This document shows positions 17,346-26,037 of a stretch of 64,000 bases of DNA, one piece after another (position 1 is the stretch's first letter; each line of letters starts with the position of its first letter). The translations under genes and the position numbers were made by a program. Location of the stretch: assembly GCF_900537175.1 (NCBI RefSeq), contig NZ_LS999833.1, positions 992,001 to 1,056,000 of the forward strand, in the 5' to 3' direction. Source of the stretch: Lentilitoribacter sp. Alg239-R112 (lineage in GTDB: Bacteria > Pseudomonadota > Alphaproteobacteria > Rhizobiales > Rhizobiaceae). The notes beneath the pieces were generated by a model that worked only from the letters and a program-made list of their open reading frames with translations, was not told the DNA's origin and searched no databases.

Positions 17346-18176
17346 TTGCTCTACAATCTTCCATCGGATTTGAATTCTGCGCTTCAACTGCTGGTGAATT
17401 TCGACGGTAAGATTATCGCTGGCGGTACCGATGTTTATCCATCTGCCAAACAAGGACAGATGCCGCGAAATCTGGTAGACCTCTCATCCATTCCTGAAAT
17501 ATCGGGCATAACATTTGTTGATGACTTATTTCGGATAGGCGCTACGACAACATGGAGTGAAATTGTAAAAGCTGAGCTACCATGTGCCTTTGATGCTCTT
17601 AAACAAGCAGCTCTTGAGATTGGGAGCATACAAATTCAAAACGCTGGTACAATTGGCGGTAATATTTGCAATGCATCACCTGCCGCAGACAGTGTTCCTC
17701 CCTTGTTGGCTCTTGATGCAAGAGTTGAATTACAGAGCGCTAAGCACGGTACTCGTATTTTAAAATTATCAGACTTCATCTTGCATGTGCGTAAAACAGC
17801 GCTTGGTCGCGACGAACTGGTAACAGCTGTTATAATTCCGCGGCCATCGCAAAATGCAAAGTCATCTTTTGAGAAGCTCGGCAGTCGGCGTTACCTTGTG
17901 ATTTCCATAACAATGGTTGCCGCTGTTATTGAGTGTACCTCGTCCGGCATCATTGAGGCCGCGAAAATAGCCGTTGGTTCATGTTCACCTGTTGCGCAAC
18001 GGCTTGAAAAACTCGAAGCAGATATTATTGGTTTGAAGCCGGAGCAAGTCGAAGTTACGCCAGATCATCTTGCAACATTATCTCCAATTGATGATGTTCG
18101 TGGAAGCAAAGATTATCGGATGGAAGTCGTCGCAAAACAATGTGAGCGGGCCATAATAAGGGCGGCGAATTCATGA
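17346..18176 (+). CDS. FAD-binding subunit of a molybdenum hydroxylase (probable nicotinate dehydrogenase)
   Basis: A 276-residue CoxM/XdhB-type flavoprotein subunit. The FAD site is seen as IIAGGTDVYPSAKQG near the N-terminus and AGTIGGNICNASPAAD in the middle; the C-terminal CO_deh_flav_C domain follows. It starts with TTG at 17346: AAGAGG is six bases upstream and no in-frame ATG is nearby. It passes electrons from the Fe-S clusters to an acceptor. It overlaps the Mo subunit gene by ATGA. Assignment to nicotinate rather than xanthine or CO rests on the neighbouring 6-hydroxynicotinate reductase and the enamidase. Confidence 0.85.
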   Translation: MLYNLPSDLNSALQLLVNFDGKIIAGGTDVYPSAKQGQMPRNLVDLSSIPEISGITFVDDLFRIGATTTWSEIVKAELPCAFDALKQAALEIGSIQIQNAGTIGGNICNASPAADSVPPLLALDARVELQSAKHGTRILKLSDFILHVRKTALGRDELVTAVIIPRPSQNAKSSFEKLGSRRYLVISITMVAAVIECTSSGIIEAAKIAVGSCSPVAQRLEKLEADIIGLKPEQVEVTPDHLATLSPIDDVRGSKDYRMEVVAKQCERAIIRAANS

Positions 18177-20914
18177 GCGAAACAAACTCAACATTGACCT
18201 CATTCACGCTTAATGGAAAAGCAGAAACATTCTCTCCAATTGCCGGTGAACGCTTATCTGAAATGTTGCGAGAACGAAGTGGGTGCCGCGATGTAAAAAT
18301 AGGGTGCAATGCTGGTGATTGCGGCGCATGCTCGGTTTTACTTGATGGAGATGTTGTTTGCGCATGTTTAACCCCTGCTCAGCAGGTTGAAGGTAGAACT
18401 GTTGAAACCTTAAGCGGGCTTCATTCCTACGATATTATTGCACAAGACCTTGCAGAGAGCTTTCTAAACCATGGTGCCGCTCAATGCGGAATATGCACAC
18501 CGGGCATGATTGTTTCAGCCGTTGCATTGCTACATGAAAACAAAGCTCCGAATGAGGAAAATGTGAAGGATGCGCTGGGTGGTGTTCTTTGCCGTTGTAC
18601 CGGATATCGGAAAATCATCGATGCCGTGCTTGATATCACCCATCCAGCTCCTGCTGAAGATAGTGGATATATTGGTCAATCCATTCGCAGACTTGATGGT
18701 CAACGTAAAGTATCAGGTTTAGATATATTCGGAGATGATGTTGCGCCGAGCGGTACGGAAGAAATTTTTGTTATCCGTTCACCGTACCCAACAGCTACCT
18801 TTACGCTTGGAGATCTCGAACAATACATAAATAACAACAGTTCGATTTCAACCATATTAACCGCCAAAGACATACCGGGCGAGAACACGTTTGGTGTTAT
18901 TCCCGACTTTCAAGACCAACCAGTATTTGCCGAAGCGCAAACTCGCTTTAGAGGCGAAGCGGTTGCAGCAATTGTCGCAAAACCTGAATTCATCCGCGAT
19001 TTTGATCCTGAAACCTTTCCAATTATCTGGAACGAGAAAAATGCCGTACAAAGCGTAGAGGCAGCACAAGCAAGCGAAGCACCACTGCTCCACAAAGAGC
19101 GAAGCAATAACCAGCTTTGTGGCGGGTTCGTACAATGCGGAGACGCAGAACGTTCACTCAAAGATGCCGACTTTACAGTTGAAGGGCGTTTTCAATCAGG
19201 TTTTGTCGAACATGGCTATATTGAACCCGAAGCTGGCTTTGCGGAAGTAATAAATGGAAGGATCGAAGTTCATGCTTGCACTCAGGCACCCGTCATGGAT
19301 CTTGAAGCGTTAGAAATTATTCTTGGGATGGATCAAAGCCAAATTAGAATTGTGCCAACGAGTGTGGGTGGAGGGTTTGGCTCGAAACTGGATATATCCG
19401 TTCAGCCAATCCTCGCGCTTGCTACACTGAAGACTGGCAAGCCAGTGCGTCTAACCTACTCGCGAACAGAATCCATGCAAAGTACCACCAAACGGCATCC
19501 CTCGGATATTACGTTAAAAATTGGTGCAAACGCCGATGGCAAGATTCAAGGCTTTGATTTTCTCGGCCTGTTCGATACTGGCGCCTATGCGAGTTGGGGG
19601 CCGACTGTCGCAAACCGCGTACCTGTCCACGCATCGGGTCCGTATAAAATTTCTGATTATAGGGCAGTGTCAAAAGGTATCCATACAAACAATCCACCGT
19701 CTGGTGCCTTTCGGGGATTTGGCGTGCCTCAATCGGCAATAGCGCAAGAATCTTTGTTCGATGTTTTGGCAAAAAAAATTGGAATGGACGCACTTGAATT
19801 CAGAATTTTAAATGCTCTTGAAAACAACCAACCAACTGTATGTGGACAAGTCTTTTCTCAAGGGGTGGGAATTAAAAAATGTTTAGAAGCTTTAAGGTCC
19901 GCTTGGAATGAACAACATACCCTTGCAAAACGATTCAACACTAAAAATGATGTTCTAAAAAGAGGTGCTGGATTAGCATCTGGCTGGTACGGCTGCGGAA
20001 ATACATCGCTTCCCAATCCGTCGACAATCAAGTGCGGCATTCGCAAAGACGGGACAGTTGTTCTTCATCAGGGCGCCATGGATATTGGACAGGGCGCAAA
20101 TACCGTTATCGCTCAGGTTTTTGCGACGGCTCTCGGCATTTCAGTTTCGAAGATTGAACTTGTTGGCGCTGATACTGACATCACTCCAGATGCCGGCAAA
20201 ACCTCGGCATCTCGACAAACATTTGTTTCAGGCAATGCTGCACGCCTTTCTGGTGAAGCACTGCGTGCCTCAATTCTGCAGCATCTAAATGGTGGCGTGA
20301 ACAGCAAACTCAAATTCGGCAAAGGTATGATTGAGGCCAAAGATCAAGAGACAGTTCATATTCTTGATCTATCAAGATTGGACGCCGATGATGCAGGATA
20401 TGTACTGCGAGCAGAGGAAACATACGATCCGCCTACCCTTCCACTTGATGAAAACGGGCAAGGTTCCCCCTATGCTCAATTTGGATATGCTGCTCAGATG
20501 GTGATTGTGGAAGTTGATACAGAATTGGGCACAGTCAAACCACTTAAATTTATTGCCGCCCATGACGTGGGTCGTGCAATAAACCCTGTACTCGTAGAAG
20601 GGCAAATTCATGGTGGTATTGCGCAAGGTATGGGGATGGCACTGATGGAAGAATATATTCCCGGTAGAACAGAAAACTTGCACGACTATCTCATCCCAAC
20701 AGTTGGGGACATTCCACCCATTGACACTATTATAATTGAAGAACCCGATGCGCATGGTCCATATGGTGCAAAAGGACTGGGTGAGCATGTTTTGGTTCCA
20801 ACCGCTCCTGCAATCTTAAATGCGATCTATAACGCTACTGGTGCACGCATTACTAAAGTTCCCGCAACACCCTCTCGCGTGCTTGGAGCAATAAAAGTGA
20901 TCCATGATGGCTAA
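18173..20914 (+). CDS. Molybdenum hydroxylase with fused [2Fe-2S] and molybdopterin domains (probable nicotinate dehydrogenase)
   Basis: A 913-residue fusion. Residues 1 to about 155 are the small subunit: plant-type cluster Cys45, Cys50, Cys53, Cys63 and the second cluster Cys105, Cys108, Cys140, Cys142 (QCGICTPG and CRCTGY). A linker leads into a xanthine-dehydrogenase-type Mo domain (from about QSIRRLDGQRKVSG). This contains GGGFGSK, SGAFRGFG and, near the end, GAKGLGEHVLVPT, whose glutamate is the expected catalytic base. Such enzymes hydroxylate an aromatic ring carbon with water; here nicotinate to 6-hydroxynicotinate is inferred. In Eubacterium barkeri these domains are split over separate subunits. 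Coupled to both neighbours by overlap. Confidence 0.85.
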   Translation: MSETNSTLTSFTLNGKAETFSPIAGERLSEMLRERSGCRDVKIGCNAGDCGACSVLLDGDVVCACLTPAQQVEGRTVETLSGLHSYDIIAQDLAESFLNHGAAQCGICTPGMIVSAVALLHENKAPNEENVKDALGGVLCRCTGYRKIIDAVLDITHPAPAEDSGYIGQSIRRLDGQRKVSGLDIFGDDVAPSGTEEIFVIRSPYPTATFTLGDLEQYINNNSSISTILTAKDIPGENTFGVIPDFQDQPVFAEAQTRFRGEAVAAIVAKPEFIRDFDPETFPIIWNEKNAVQSVEAAQASEAPLLHKERSNNQLCGGFVQCGDAERSLKDADFTVEGRFQSGFVEHGYIEPEAGFAEVINGRIEVHACTQAPVMDLEALEIILGMDQSQIRIVPTSVGGGFGSKLDISVQPILALATLKTGKPVRLTYSRTESMQSTTKRHPSDITLKIGANADGKIQGFDFLGLFDTGAYASWGPTVANRVPVHASGPYKISDYRAVSKGIHTNNPPSGAFRGFGVPQSAIAQESLFDVLAKKIGMDALEFRILNALENNQPTVCGQVFSQGVGIKKCLEALRSAWNEQHTLAKRFNTKNDVLKRGAGLASGWYGCGNTSLPNPSTIKCGIRKDGTVVLHQGAMDIGQGANTVIAQVFATALGISVSKIELVGADTDITPDAGKTSASRQTFVSGNAARLSGEALRASILQHLNGGVNSKLKFGKGMIEAKDQETVHILDLSRLDADDAGYVLRAEETYDPPTLPLDENGQGSPYAQFGYAAQMVIVEVDTELGTVKPLKFIAAHDVGRAINPVLVEGQIHGGIAQGMGMALMEEYIPGRTENLHDYLIPTVGDIPPIDTIIIEEPDAHGPYGAKGLGEHVLVPTAPAILNAIYNATGARITKVPATPSRVLGAIKVIHDG

Positions 20915-22397
20915 ACAGGTTATCAACGAAAAAATTCGCTGCGATGCATGTCCGGTGTTATGTTATATTGCAGAAGGAAGATCCGGAGCTTGCGACCGCT
21001 ATGCTAACCATGATGGCGAATTGATAAGGCTTGATGCGCTCACCATTCTCGAAACCACTTCCCATAAATTGGTACCATTTTTAAAGGATGACGAGCAAGA
21101 TCAATGGGATGGTAATATTGTCAAAGGTGACAGACCGTTTGTCACAGCTGTTGGGGCCGGAACAACCTACCCAGATTATAAACCCGCACCGTTTATTGTC
21201 AGCCAAGAGGTTGAAGGTGTCGATATGGTCACTGTCGTTACCGAAGGTATATTCTCTTACTGTGGTGTGAAAATTAAAATCGATACGGATCGGCATATCG
21301 GACACGAACGAGATATTGTTCGTGTTGATGGCGAACCAATTGGCCATGTGATGACATCCGAATATGGCTCAAAAATGCTATCTCTCGGCGGTGTTGAACA
21401 CTTAACAGGTGGTACAAAAAAAGAAGGCCGTGTCACCTGTAATGCCCTTCTTAAACTTTGCAATCGGGAAGCGATTGAACTTGTAATCGGCGACGATGAA
21501 CACATCACGCGCGTCGTGGTGGAAGCGGGTAAAGCCCCAATTATCAATGGCAGTAAAGAAAAACTAATGCGCGTTGGTTGTGGCTCAGCAACAATTGGCA
21601 TGTTTGCAAAACAGTGGATCGATTATGCTGATGAGGTTGTTGTTGTAGATGACCATATAACCGGCGTTTTATCTGAGCATCAGGCAGGAAAACTGCTGGA
21701 TATACCGCCAACAGGCATAAAGCTGTTGGGTCGACGCTCAACACCTGGGCGTTATTTTCAAGTTGCTGAACCCGGAACCGGATGGGGCGGTACGAATATC
21801 GAGGATCCGTTGGTTATTTTGGGGCCATTCAATCCAAAGATTGCATGGGAAGGCCTTCGGTTGCTGATGGTTTCGACAACTGGCGAACAATTTGCATATT
21901 ATGAGCTTGATGCGGACCTTGTGCCTCAACCAACTAAGATTTCACCTCCTCTTCTCAACTCGGCAGAATTAATTGCTGAGAATTGCGAACCATCCATTTG
22001 TTCCGTTCTTTTTATGGGAGGCGCAGGTGGCAGCTTGAGAGCCGGCGTTACAGAAAATCCTGTTAGACTTACAAAGTCGGTCAAAAACTCCCTAACTCAT
22101 GTCTCTTGTGGTGGTGCGGAGGCCTATGTCTGGCCCGGTGGCGGGATTACTGTGATGGTTGATGTTTTAGATATGCCAACCAATTCATTTGGTTATGTGC
22201 CAACACCTGCGCTTGTGGCACCTATGGAGTTTACGATGCGTATCAGTGATTACAGCACACTCGGCGGGCACATGAATGAAGTTCAGGCTGTTGGTTCTAT
22301 TGATGAGAGCAAAACTCGAAAAGTGAAAACCAATATCAACAAACATAATCCAATGTCCGCGTCCAACTATAAATGGTCTGATGGAACTAAAACATGA
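20904..22397 (+). CDS. hnr: 6-hydroxynicotinate reductase
   Basis: A 497-residue protein recognised as the Hnr family known from anaerobic nicotinate fermentation in Eubacterium barkeri. An N-terminal cysteine set (Cys13, Cys16, Cys20, Cys30 in RCDACPVLC and SGACDRY) suits a 4Fe-4S cluster. Gly-rich segments VGCGSATIGMF and FMGGAGGSLRAG suggest nucleotide or flavin binding. The family reduces 6-hydroxynicotinate to 1,4,5,6-tetrahydro-6-oxonicotinate with low-potential electrons. In an aerobe the donor would be reduced ferredoxin, fitting the ferredoxin-NADP reductase in the same regulon. It overlaps the hydroxylase gene by 11 bases and the UPF0280 gene by ATGA. Identification is from recall of family features, not a search. 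Confidence 0.75.
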   Translation: MMAKQVINEKIRCDACPVLCYIAEGRSGACDRYANHDGELIRLDALTILETTSHKLVPFLKDDEQDQWDGNIVKGDRPFVTAVGAGTTYPDYKPAPFIVSQEVEGVDMVTVVTEGIFSYCGVKIKIDTDRHIGHERDIVRVDGEPIGHVMTSEYGSKMLSLGGVEHLTGGTKKEGRVTCNALLKLCNREAIELVIGDDEHITRVVVEAGKAPIINGSKEKLMRVGCGSATIGMFAKQWIDYADEVVVVDDHITGVLSEHQAGKLLDIPPTGIKLLGRRSTPGRYFQVAEPGTGWGGTNIEDPLVILGPFNPKIAWEGLRLLMVSTTGEQFAYYELDADLVPQPTKISPPLLNSAELIAENCEPSICSVLFMGGAGGSLRAGVTENPVRLTKSVKNSLTHVSCGGAEAYVWPGGGITVMVDVLDMPTNSFGYVPTPALVAPMEFTMRISDYSTLGGHMNEVQAVGSIDESKTRKVKTNINKHNPMSASNYKWSDGTKT

Positions 22398-23257
22398 CTG
22401 CTGCGCAAGCCACGCTATTACCGTGCGGGAGAAGACTTCACCTTCAACACGGTCCGATTGACCTCATCGTTGAGGCTGATCAAAATCGAGACATTGCATA
22501 TTCTGCTGCAAAGGATCGGTTTGAAACTACACTGGAAGAACTTGTCTCAGAATTACCTGATCTGCGAAAAGAAATCACCTCGGGCACTGCCCGACCCCAT
22601 GGTGAGATTGCATCCCGGATGTACAAAGCTGCACATCCCCATTGCCACGATGTTTTCATCACGCCTATGATTGCTGTCGCAGGTGCCGTTGCAGATACCG
22701 TTCTTGATGCAATGAAATTAGCTACCCCGTTAAAGCGAGCATATGTGAATAACGGTGGCGATATTGCGCTCTACCTTGAGGATGGTCAATATTACGAAGC
22801 TTCCATTCATTCATATGACGGAAGAGGCATAGGTAGAATTACCATTGGATCAGAAGATAATATTTCAGGCATAGCCACCAGTGGACGACATGGACGCAGT
22901 TTTAGTCTAGGCATTGCTGATAGTGCAACTATACTCGCTGAAAGTGCGGCAATGGCTGACGCTTCAGCTACGCTTGTTGCCAATGCCGTTGACCTACCAG
23001 GCCATCCTTTGATTTCCAGAACGCCTGCTCACAAGTTAGACCCCGATAGTGATCTTGGTGATAAGCTCATTGTCACTGATTGTGGTCTGCTATCGAGCAA
23101 GGATCAACACAAAGCAATTTCGCAAGGTGAAATAAAGGCTTATCAGTTTTTTAATATGGGCTTTATAAAAGCCGCTGCGATTTTTCTCCAAAACGAAAAT
23201 CGGTTGATTGGACATCAAAATCTTGCATTATCTGAGAGGACATTCGAATATGCATGA
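22394..23257 (+). CDS. UPF0280 family protein
   Basis: A 287-residue protein of the UPF0280 family, related in fold to ApbE-type proteins. Recognisable segments are FITPMIAVAGAVADTVLDAM, YVNNGGDIALYL and IATSGRHGRSFSLGIADSATI, followed by a conserved alanine-rich ADASATLVANAV stretch. No biochemical function is established. It is locked into the operon (ATGA overlap upstream, eight-base overlap downstream) between the reductase and the DUF1185 pair, which argues for a direct role in the pathway or in maturation of its flavoenzymes. ApbE proteins attach FMN covalently to proteins, so a cofactor role is one possibility. Confidence 0.8.
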   Translation: MTAAQATLLPCGRRLHLQHGPIDLIVEADQNRDIAYSAAKDRFETTLEELVSELPDLRKEITSGTARPHGEIASRMYKAAHPHCHDVFITPMIAVAGAVADTVLDAMKLATPLKRAYVNNGGDIALYLEDGQYYEASIHSYDGRGIGRITIGSEDNISGIATSGRHGRSFSLGIADSATILAESAAMADASATLVANAVDLPGHPLISRTPAHKLDPDSDLGDKLIVTDCGLLSSKDQHKAISQGEIKAYQFFNMGFIKAAAIFLQNENRLIGHQNLALSERTFEYA

Positions 23258-23831
23258 CGTTGTTTTAAGAAAAGTCATATCCTCCATCGAGGAAATCTAC
23301 CATGAAGGCGGACCCATTGCTGATACTCCCATTAAAAGAGCTTCGGTTCTAGCCATAATAGAAAACCCCTTTGCTGGTCGGTATGAAGAACATATTCAAG
23401 GGTTTATGGAAGATTTAAAACCACTTGGTTTGGATATGGCAAAAAAACTGGTTCAACTACTAGGCGGCGCTAATAATATTGAAGGTTATGGCAAGGGTTC
23501 GCTTATTGGTGAAGCTGGCGAGCTAGAGCATGGCGCTTTGTGGCATGCGCCAGGTGGCTATGCAATGCGGGCGCTTTTAGAAAAATCAAACGCGATTGTC
23601 CCGTCGAGCAAGAAAGTCGTTGGTGTAGGCGGTCGGCTTGATGTTCCGATCACACACGTCAACGCATCTTACGTACGAAGCCACTTTGACTCTATGGAAG
23701 TTGGCGCAAATGATGCGCCTCGAGCAAATGAATTGGCGTTTGCATTGGTCATGTCAACAGGCCCTAGAATTCATACCCGTTCAGGTGGATTGGAAGTTTC
23801 GCAAATTAAAGGTGAGGATGGATTACGATGA
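23250..23831 (+). CDS. DUF1185 (amino acid synthesis family) protein, paralogue 1
   Basis: A 193-residue protein of the DUF1185/AA_synth family (PF06684). Family marks are IENPFAGRYEEHIQ, GYGKGSLIGEAGELEHGAL, SSKKVVG, YVRSHFDSMEV and DAPRANELAFAL, ending GEDGLR. The start at 23250 is chosen over 23208 because GAGAGGA lies nine bases upstream and the overlap with the UPF0280 gene is then only eight bases. It is paralogous to the next gene and overlaps it by ATGA, so a heteromeric complex is plausible. Function unknown; the context makes it a candidate for a step after ring opening. Confidence 0.85.
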   Translation: MHDVVLRKVISSIEEIYHEGGPIADTPIKRASVLAIIENPFAGRYEEHIQGFMEDLKPLGLDMAKKLVQLLGGANNIEGYGKGSLIGEAGELEHGALWHAPGGYAMRALLEKSNAIVPSSKKVVGVGGRLDVPITHVNASYVRSHFDSMEVGANDAPRANELAFALVMSTGPRIHTRSGGLEVSQIKGEDGLR

Positions 23832-24412
23832 AAGCTAAAATCAGAAAAATCGCTGTAAATATTGAAGAAACCCACCGTGAAATTGGTCGTGATATAAGTC
23901 CTGCGACACGAAAAGCTGTTGCTGTCGCTGTCATAGAAAACCCCTTTGCCGGCGTATATCAGGAAGATTTAACAGCTCTTATGGAAATAGGTGCCGAACT
24001 AGGAAAATTACTGGGTGAAAAATGTGTCGCAGCGCTAGGCATAAAGCCTGCAGACGCTGAGAGCTATGGTAAATCAGCTATGGTAGGAGAAAATGGCGAA
24101 CTAGAGCATGCAGCTGCCCTGCTCCATCCAAAGCTTGGCGCTCCACTACGTTCAGCGGTTGAAAAAGGCGCGGCACTTGTTCCTTCATCAAAAAAAATGG
24201 GAAGCCCCGGGCAGGTTCTGGATGTACCACTGGGCCACAAAGATGCTGCATATGTGCGTAGTCATTTCGACGGAATTGAAGTGTGCCTTAATGATGCACC
24301 TCGAGCAAACGAGATTATGGTGGCCGTTGCCGTGACTGACAGTGGTCGTCCGTTGCCGCGTGTAGGTGGACTTGGACATTCTGACGCAAAAGGTGAAGAC
24401 GGGTTGCGCTAA
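23828..24412 (+). CDS. DUF1185 (amino acid synthesis family) protein, paralogue 2
   Basis: A 194-residue paralogue of the preceding protein. Aligned motifs are IENPFAGVYQEDL, YGKSAMVGENGELEHAAAL, SSKKMG, YVRSHFDGIEV and NDAPRANEIMVA, with the same GEDGLR ending. It keeps HAAALLHPKLGAPLRSA, whereas paralogue 1 has a shorter, diverged segment there (HGALWHAPGGYAMRAL), so one copy may be the catalytic and the other a supporting subunit. Coupled to paralogue 1 by ATGA. Confidence 0.85.
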   Translation: MKAKIRKIAVNIEETHREIGRDISPATRKAVAVAVIENPFAGVYQEDLTALMEIGAELGKLLGEKCVAALGIKPADAESYGKSAMVGENGELEHAAALLHPKLGAPLRSAVEKGAALVPSSKKMGSPGQVLDVPLGHKDAAYVRSHFDGIEVCLNDAPRANEIMVAVAVTDSGRPLPRVGGLGHSDAKGEDGLR

Positions 24413-24482
24413 TGATCTGTCATTAACAAAAGATAGAAAATTACCTGTTGTATCAACAGCTCCAATCGGGGTAGTTAAAGAT

Positions 24483-24911
24483 ATGACAGACCTAGCTGAA
24501 CAAACATATATATTAGATTTACAAATCGGATATTTATTGCGACTTGCCTATCAGCGGCATGCAACAATATTTCAAAAACATACGATTGAAAATCTCACGC
24601 CAACTCAATTTTCAGCACTTATGCGAATATCTGAACATGGATTGGTTTCGCAAAACCATCTTGGGCGATTATCAGGAATGGATGTCGCGACGGTGAAAGG
24701 TGTGGTTGACCGTCTTAAGGCTAAAGCATTGGTGGAATTAAGTTCTGATCCTAATGACAAGCGACGAACCATGATTTCTCTTTCAGAATCTGGCATGAGA
24801 ATTATTGTCGATTTGAAAAATATTGGTCACAATATTACCAAAGAATCTCTTTCACCTCTATCTCAAAGTGAGCAAGCTGCGCTCATAAAATTGCTCAAAA
24901 AAATCACTTAA
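24483..24911 (+). CDS. MarR-family transcriptional regulator
   Basis: A 142-residue winged-helix regulator. LTPTQFSALMRISEHGLVSQ, the recognition region LGRLSGMDVATVKGVVDRL and the wing LSSDPNDKRRTMISLSESG are typical MarR signatures. The frame is open from 24366 inside the upstream gene, but the ATG at 24483 gives the normal MarR length; the ribosome site is only a distant GGGG. As the last gene of the 17346-24911 operon it would be autoregulated through the dyad at 17311-17336. It is the obvious candidate to bind the three other copies. The ligand is probably a pathway intermediate. It converges on the CoA-transferase gene. Confidence 0.82.
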   Translation: MTDLAEQTYILDLQIGYLLRLAYQRHATIFQKHTIENLTPTQFSALMRISEHGLVSQNHLGRLSGMDVATVKGVVDRLKAKALVELSSDPNDKRRTMISLSESGMRIIVDLKNIGHNITKESLSPLSQSEQAALIKLLKKIT

Positions 24912-24930
24912 ATAATAGTATCAGATCGAA

Positions 24931-26037
24931 TTACTTCGGCTTTTTTGGTGCGGCCAATTCATGATTTTGGGTTGATCTGGAAAACGTAATTGGAGTCCTT
25001 AAACTGGGAATATCTTCTGGATTAATTTGCATTTTCCTGTGTTGAATTTGAGGGTTTTGCAATGCTTCTGCAACAGAATTTATTGGCCCCGCAGGAACAA
25101 TAGCTTCCTCGAGTGCAGTCAATAATTCCGACTTTGTCCATTCGGCACATTTTGCTTGAAGCAGCTGTATTAACTCTTCCCGATTTTCTACTCTATCTGC
25201 ATTGGTTTTAAATTTAGCATTCGCGGATTGCCCGGAAAGCCCCAGTACTTTGCATAGCGATTGAAACTGACGGTCATTGCCGGACGCAATTATGATGTGC
25301 CCGTCTGACACTGAAAATGTTTGATAGGGAACTATGTTTGGGTGTGCATTCCCCATCCTTGTTGGCGTTTCACCGGTGGCAAGATAGTTCATGGCTTGAT
25401 TGGCCAAAACTCCGGTCATACAATCCAGAAGCGATATATCAACTTGCTGACCAAGCCCACTAACCACCCTTTCTGCTAGCGCAGCTTGAATTCCAATAAC
25501 TCCATAAAGGCCAGAAAAAACATCTGCAAATGCCACACCAATTTTCTGAGGTGGACCATCCGGTTCACCTGTTAAGTCCATAATGCCTGACATGCCTTGA
25601 ATGAGAAAATCATAACCCGCACGATGAGCATAAGGACCGTCTTGTCCAAAACCAGTCACAGAGCAGTAAATCAATTTGGGATTTATTTTATGTAATGCTT
25701 CAAAATCGAGACCAAATTTTTTAAGCCCACCGACTTTGAAATTCTCTATTAATACATCCGCATCTGCAATCATGTCATGCAACTTAGTAAGCTGATCAGC
25801 GTCGCTAAAATCTACTGCGATGCTGGTTTTACCTCGATTTGTACAATGGAAGTAGGCTGCAGAAGTATCCCCCTCACGCTCAATAAATGGTGGGCCCCAT
25901 TTTCTGGTATCATCACCTTGCGGACTTTCAATTTTAATAACCTCAGCACCTAAGTCTGCCAAAGTCTGACCTATCCACGGACCAGCTAGAATTCTAGCTA
26001 ATTCAATGACCTTCAAACCCGATAGAGGCGCACTCAC
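24931..26037 (-). CDS. CaiB/BaiF-family (class III) CoA-transferase, probable succinyl-CoA:glutarate CoA-transferase
   Basis: A 368-residue class III CoA-transferase. N-terminal LSGLKVIELARILAGPW, then ADLGAEVIKIESPQGDDTRKWGPP and the catalytic aspartate Asp143 in GYDFLIQGMSGIMDLTG, followed by GVAFADVFSGLYG. The family moves CoA between carboxylic acids. With glutaryl-CoA dehydrogenase in the same regulon, glutarate plus succinyl-CoA to glutaryl-CoA is the inferred reaction, matching the transthioesterification reported for Azorhizobium nicotinate catabolism. The start codon overlaps the enamidase stop by ATGA, so the two are made together. Confidence 0.82.
   Translation of the reverse strand: MSAPLSGLKVIELARILAGPWIGQTLADLGAEVIKIESPQGDDTRKWGPPFIEREGDTSAAYFHCTNRGKTSIAVDFSDADQLTKLHDMIADADVLIENFKVGGLKKFGLDFEALHKINPKLIYCSVTGFGQDGPYAHRAGYDFLIQGMSGIMDLTGEPDGPPQKIGVAFADVFSGLYGVIGIQAALAERVVSGLGQQVDISLLDCMTGVLANQAMNYLATGETPTRMGNAHPNIVPYQTFSVSDGHIIIASGNDRQFQSLCKVLGLSGQSANAKFKTNADRVENREELIQLLQAKCAEWTKSELLTALEEAIVPAGPINSVAEALQNPQIQHRKMQINPEDIPSLRTPITFSRSTQNHELAAPKKPK

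Noticed and set aside
23208..23249. A longer N-terminus for the first DUF1185 protein
   Set aside because: It would overlap the UPF0280 gene by 50 bases; GAGAGGA nine bases before 23250 supports the shorter form, as does alignment with the second paralogue.
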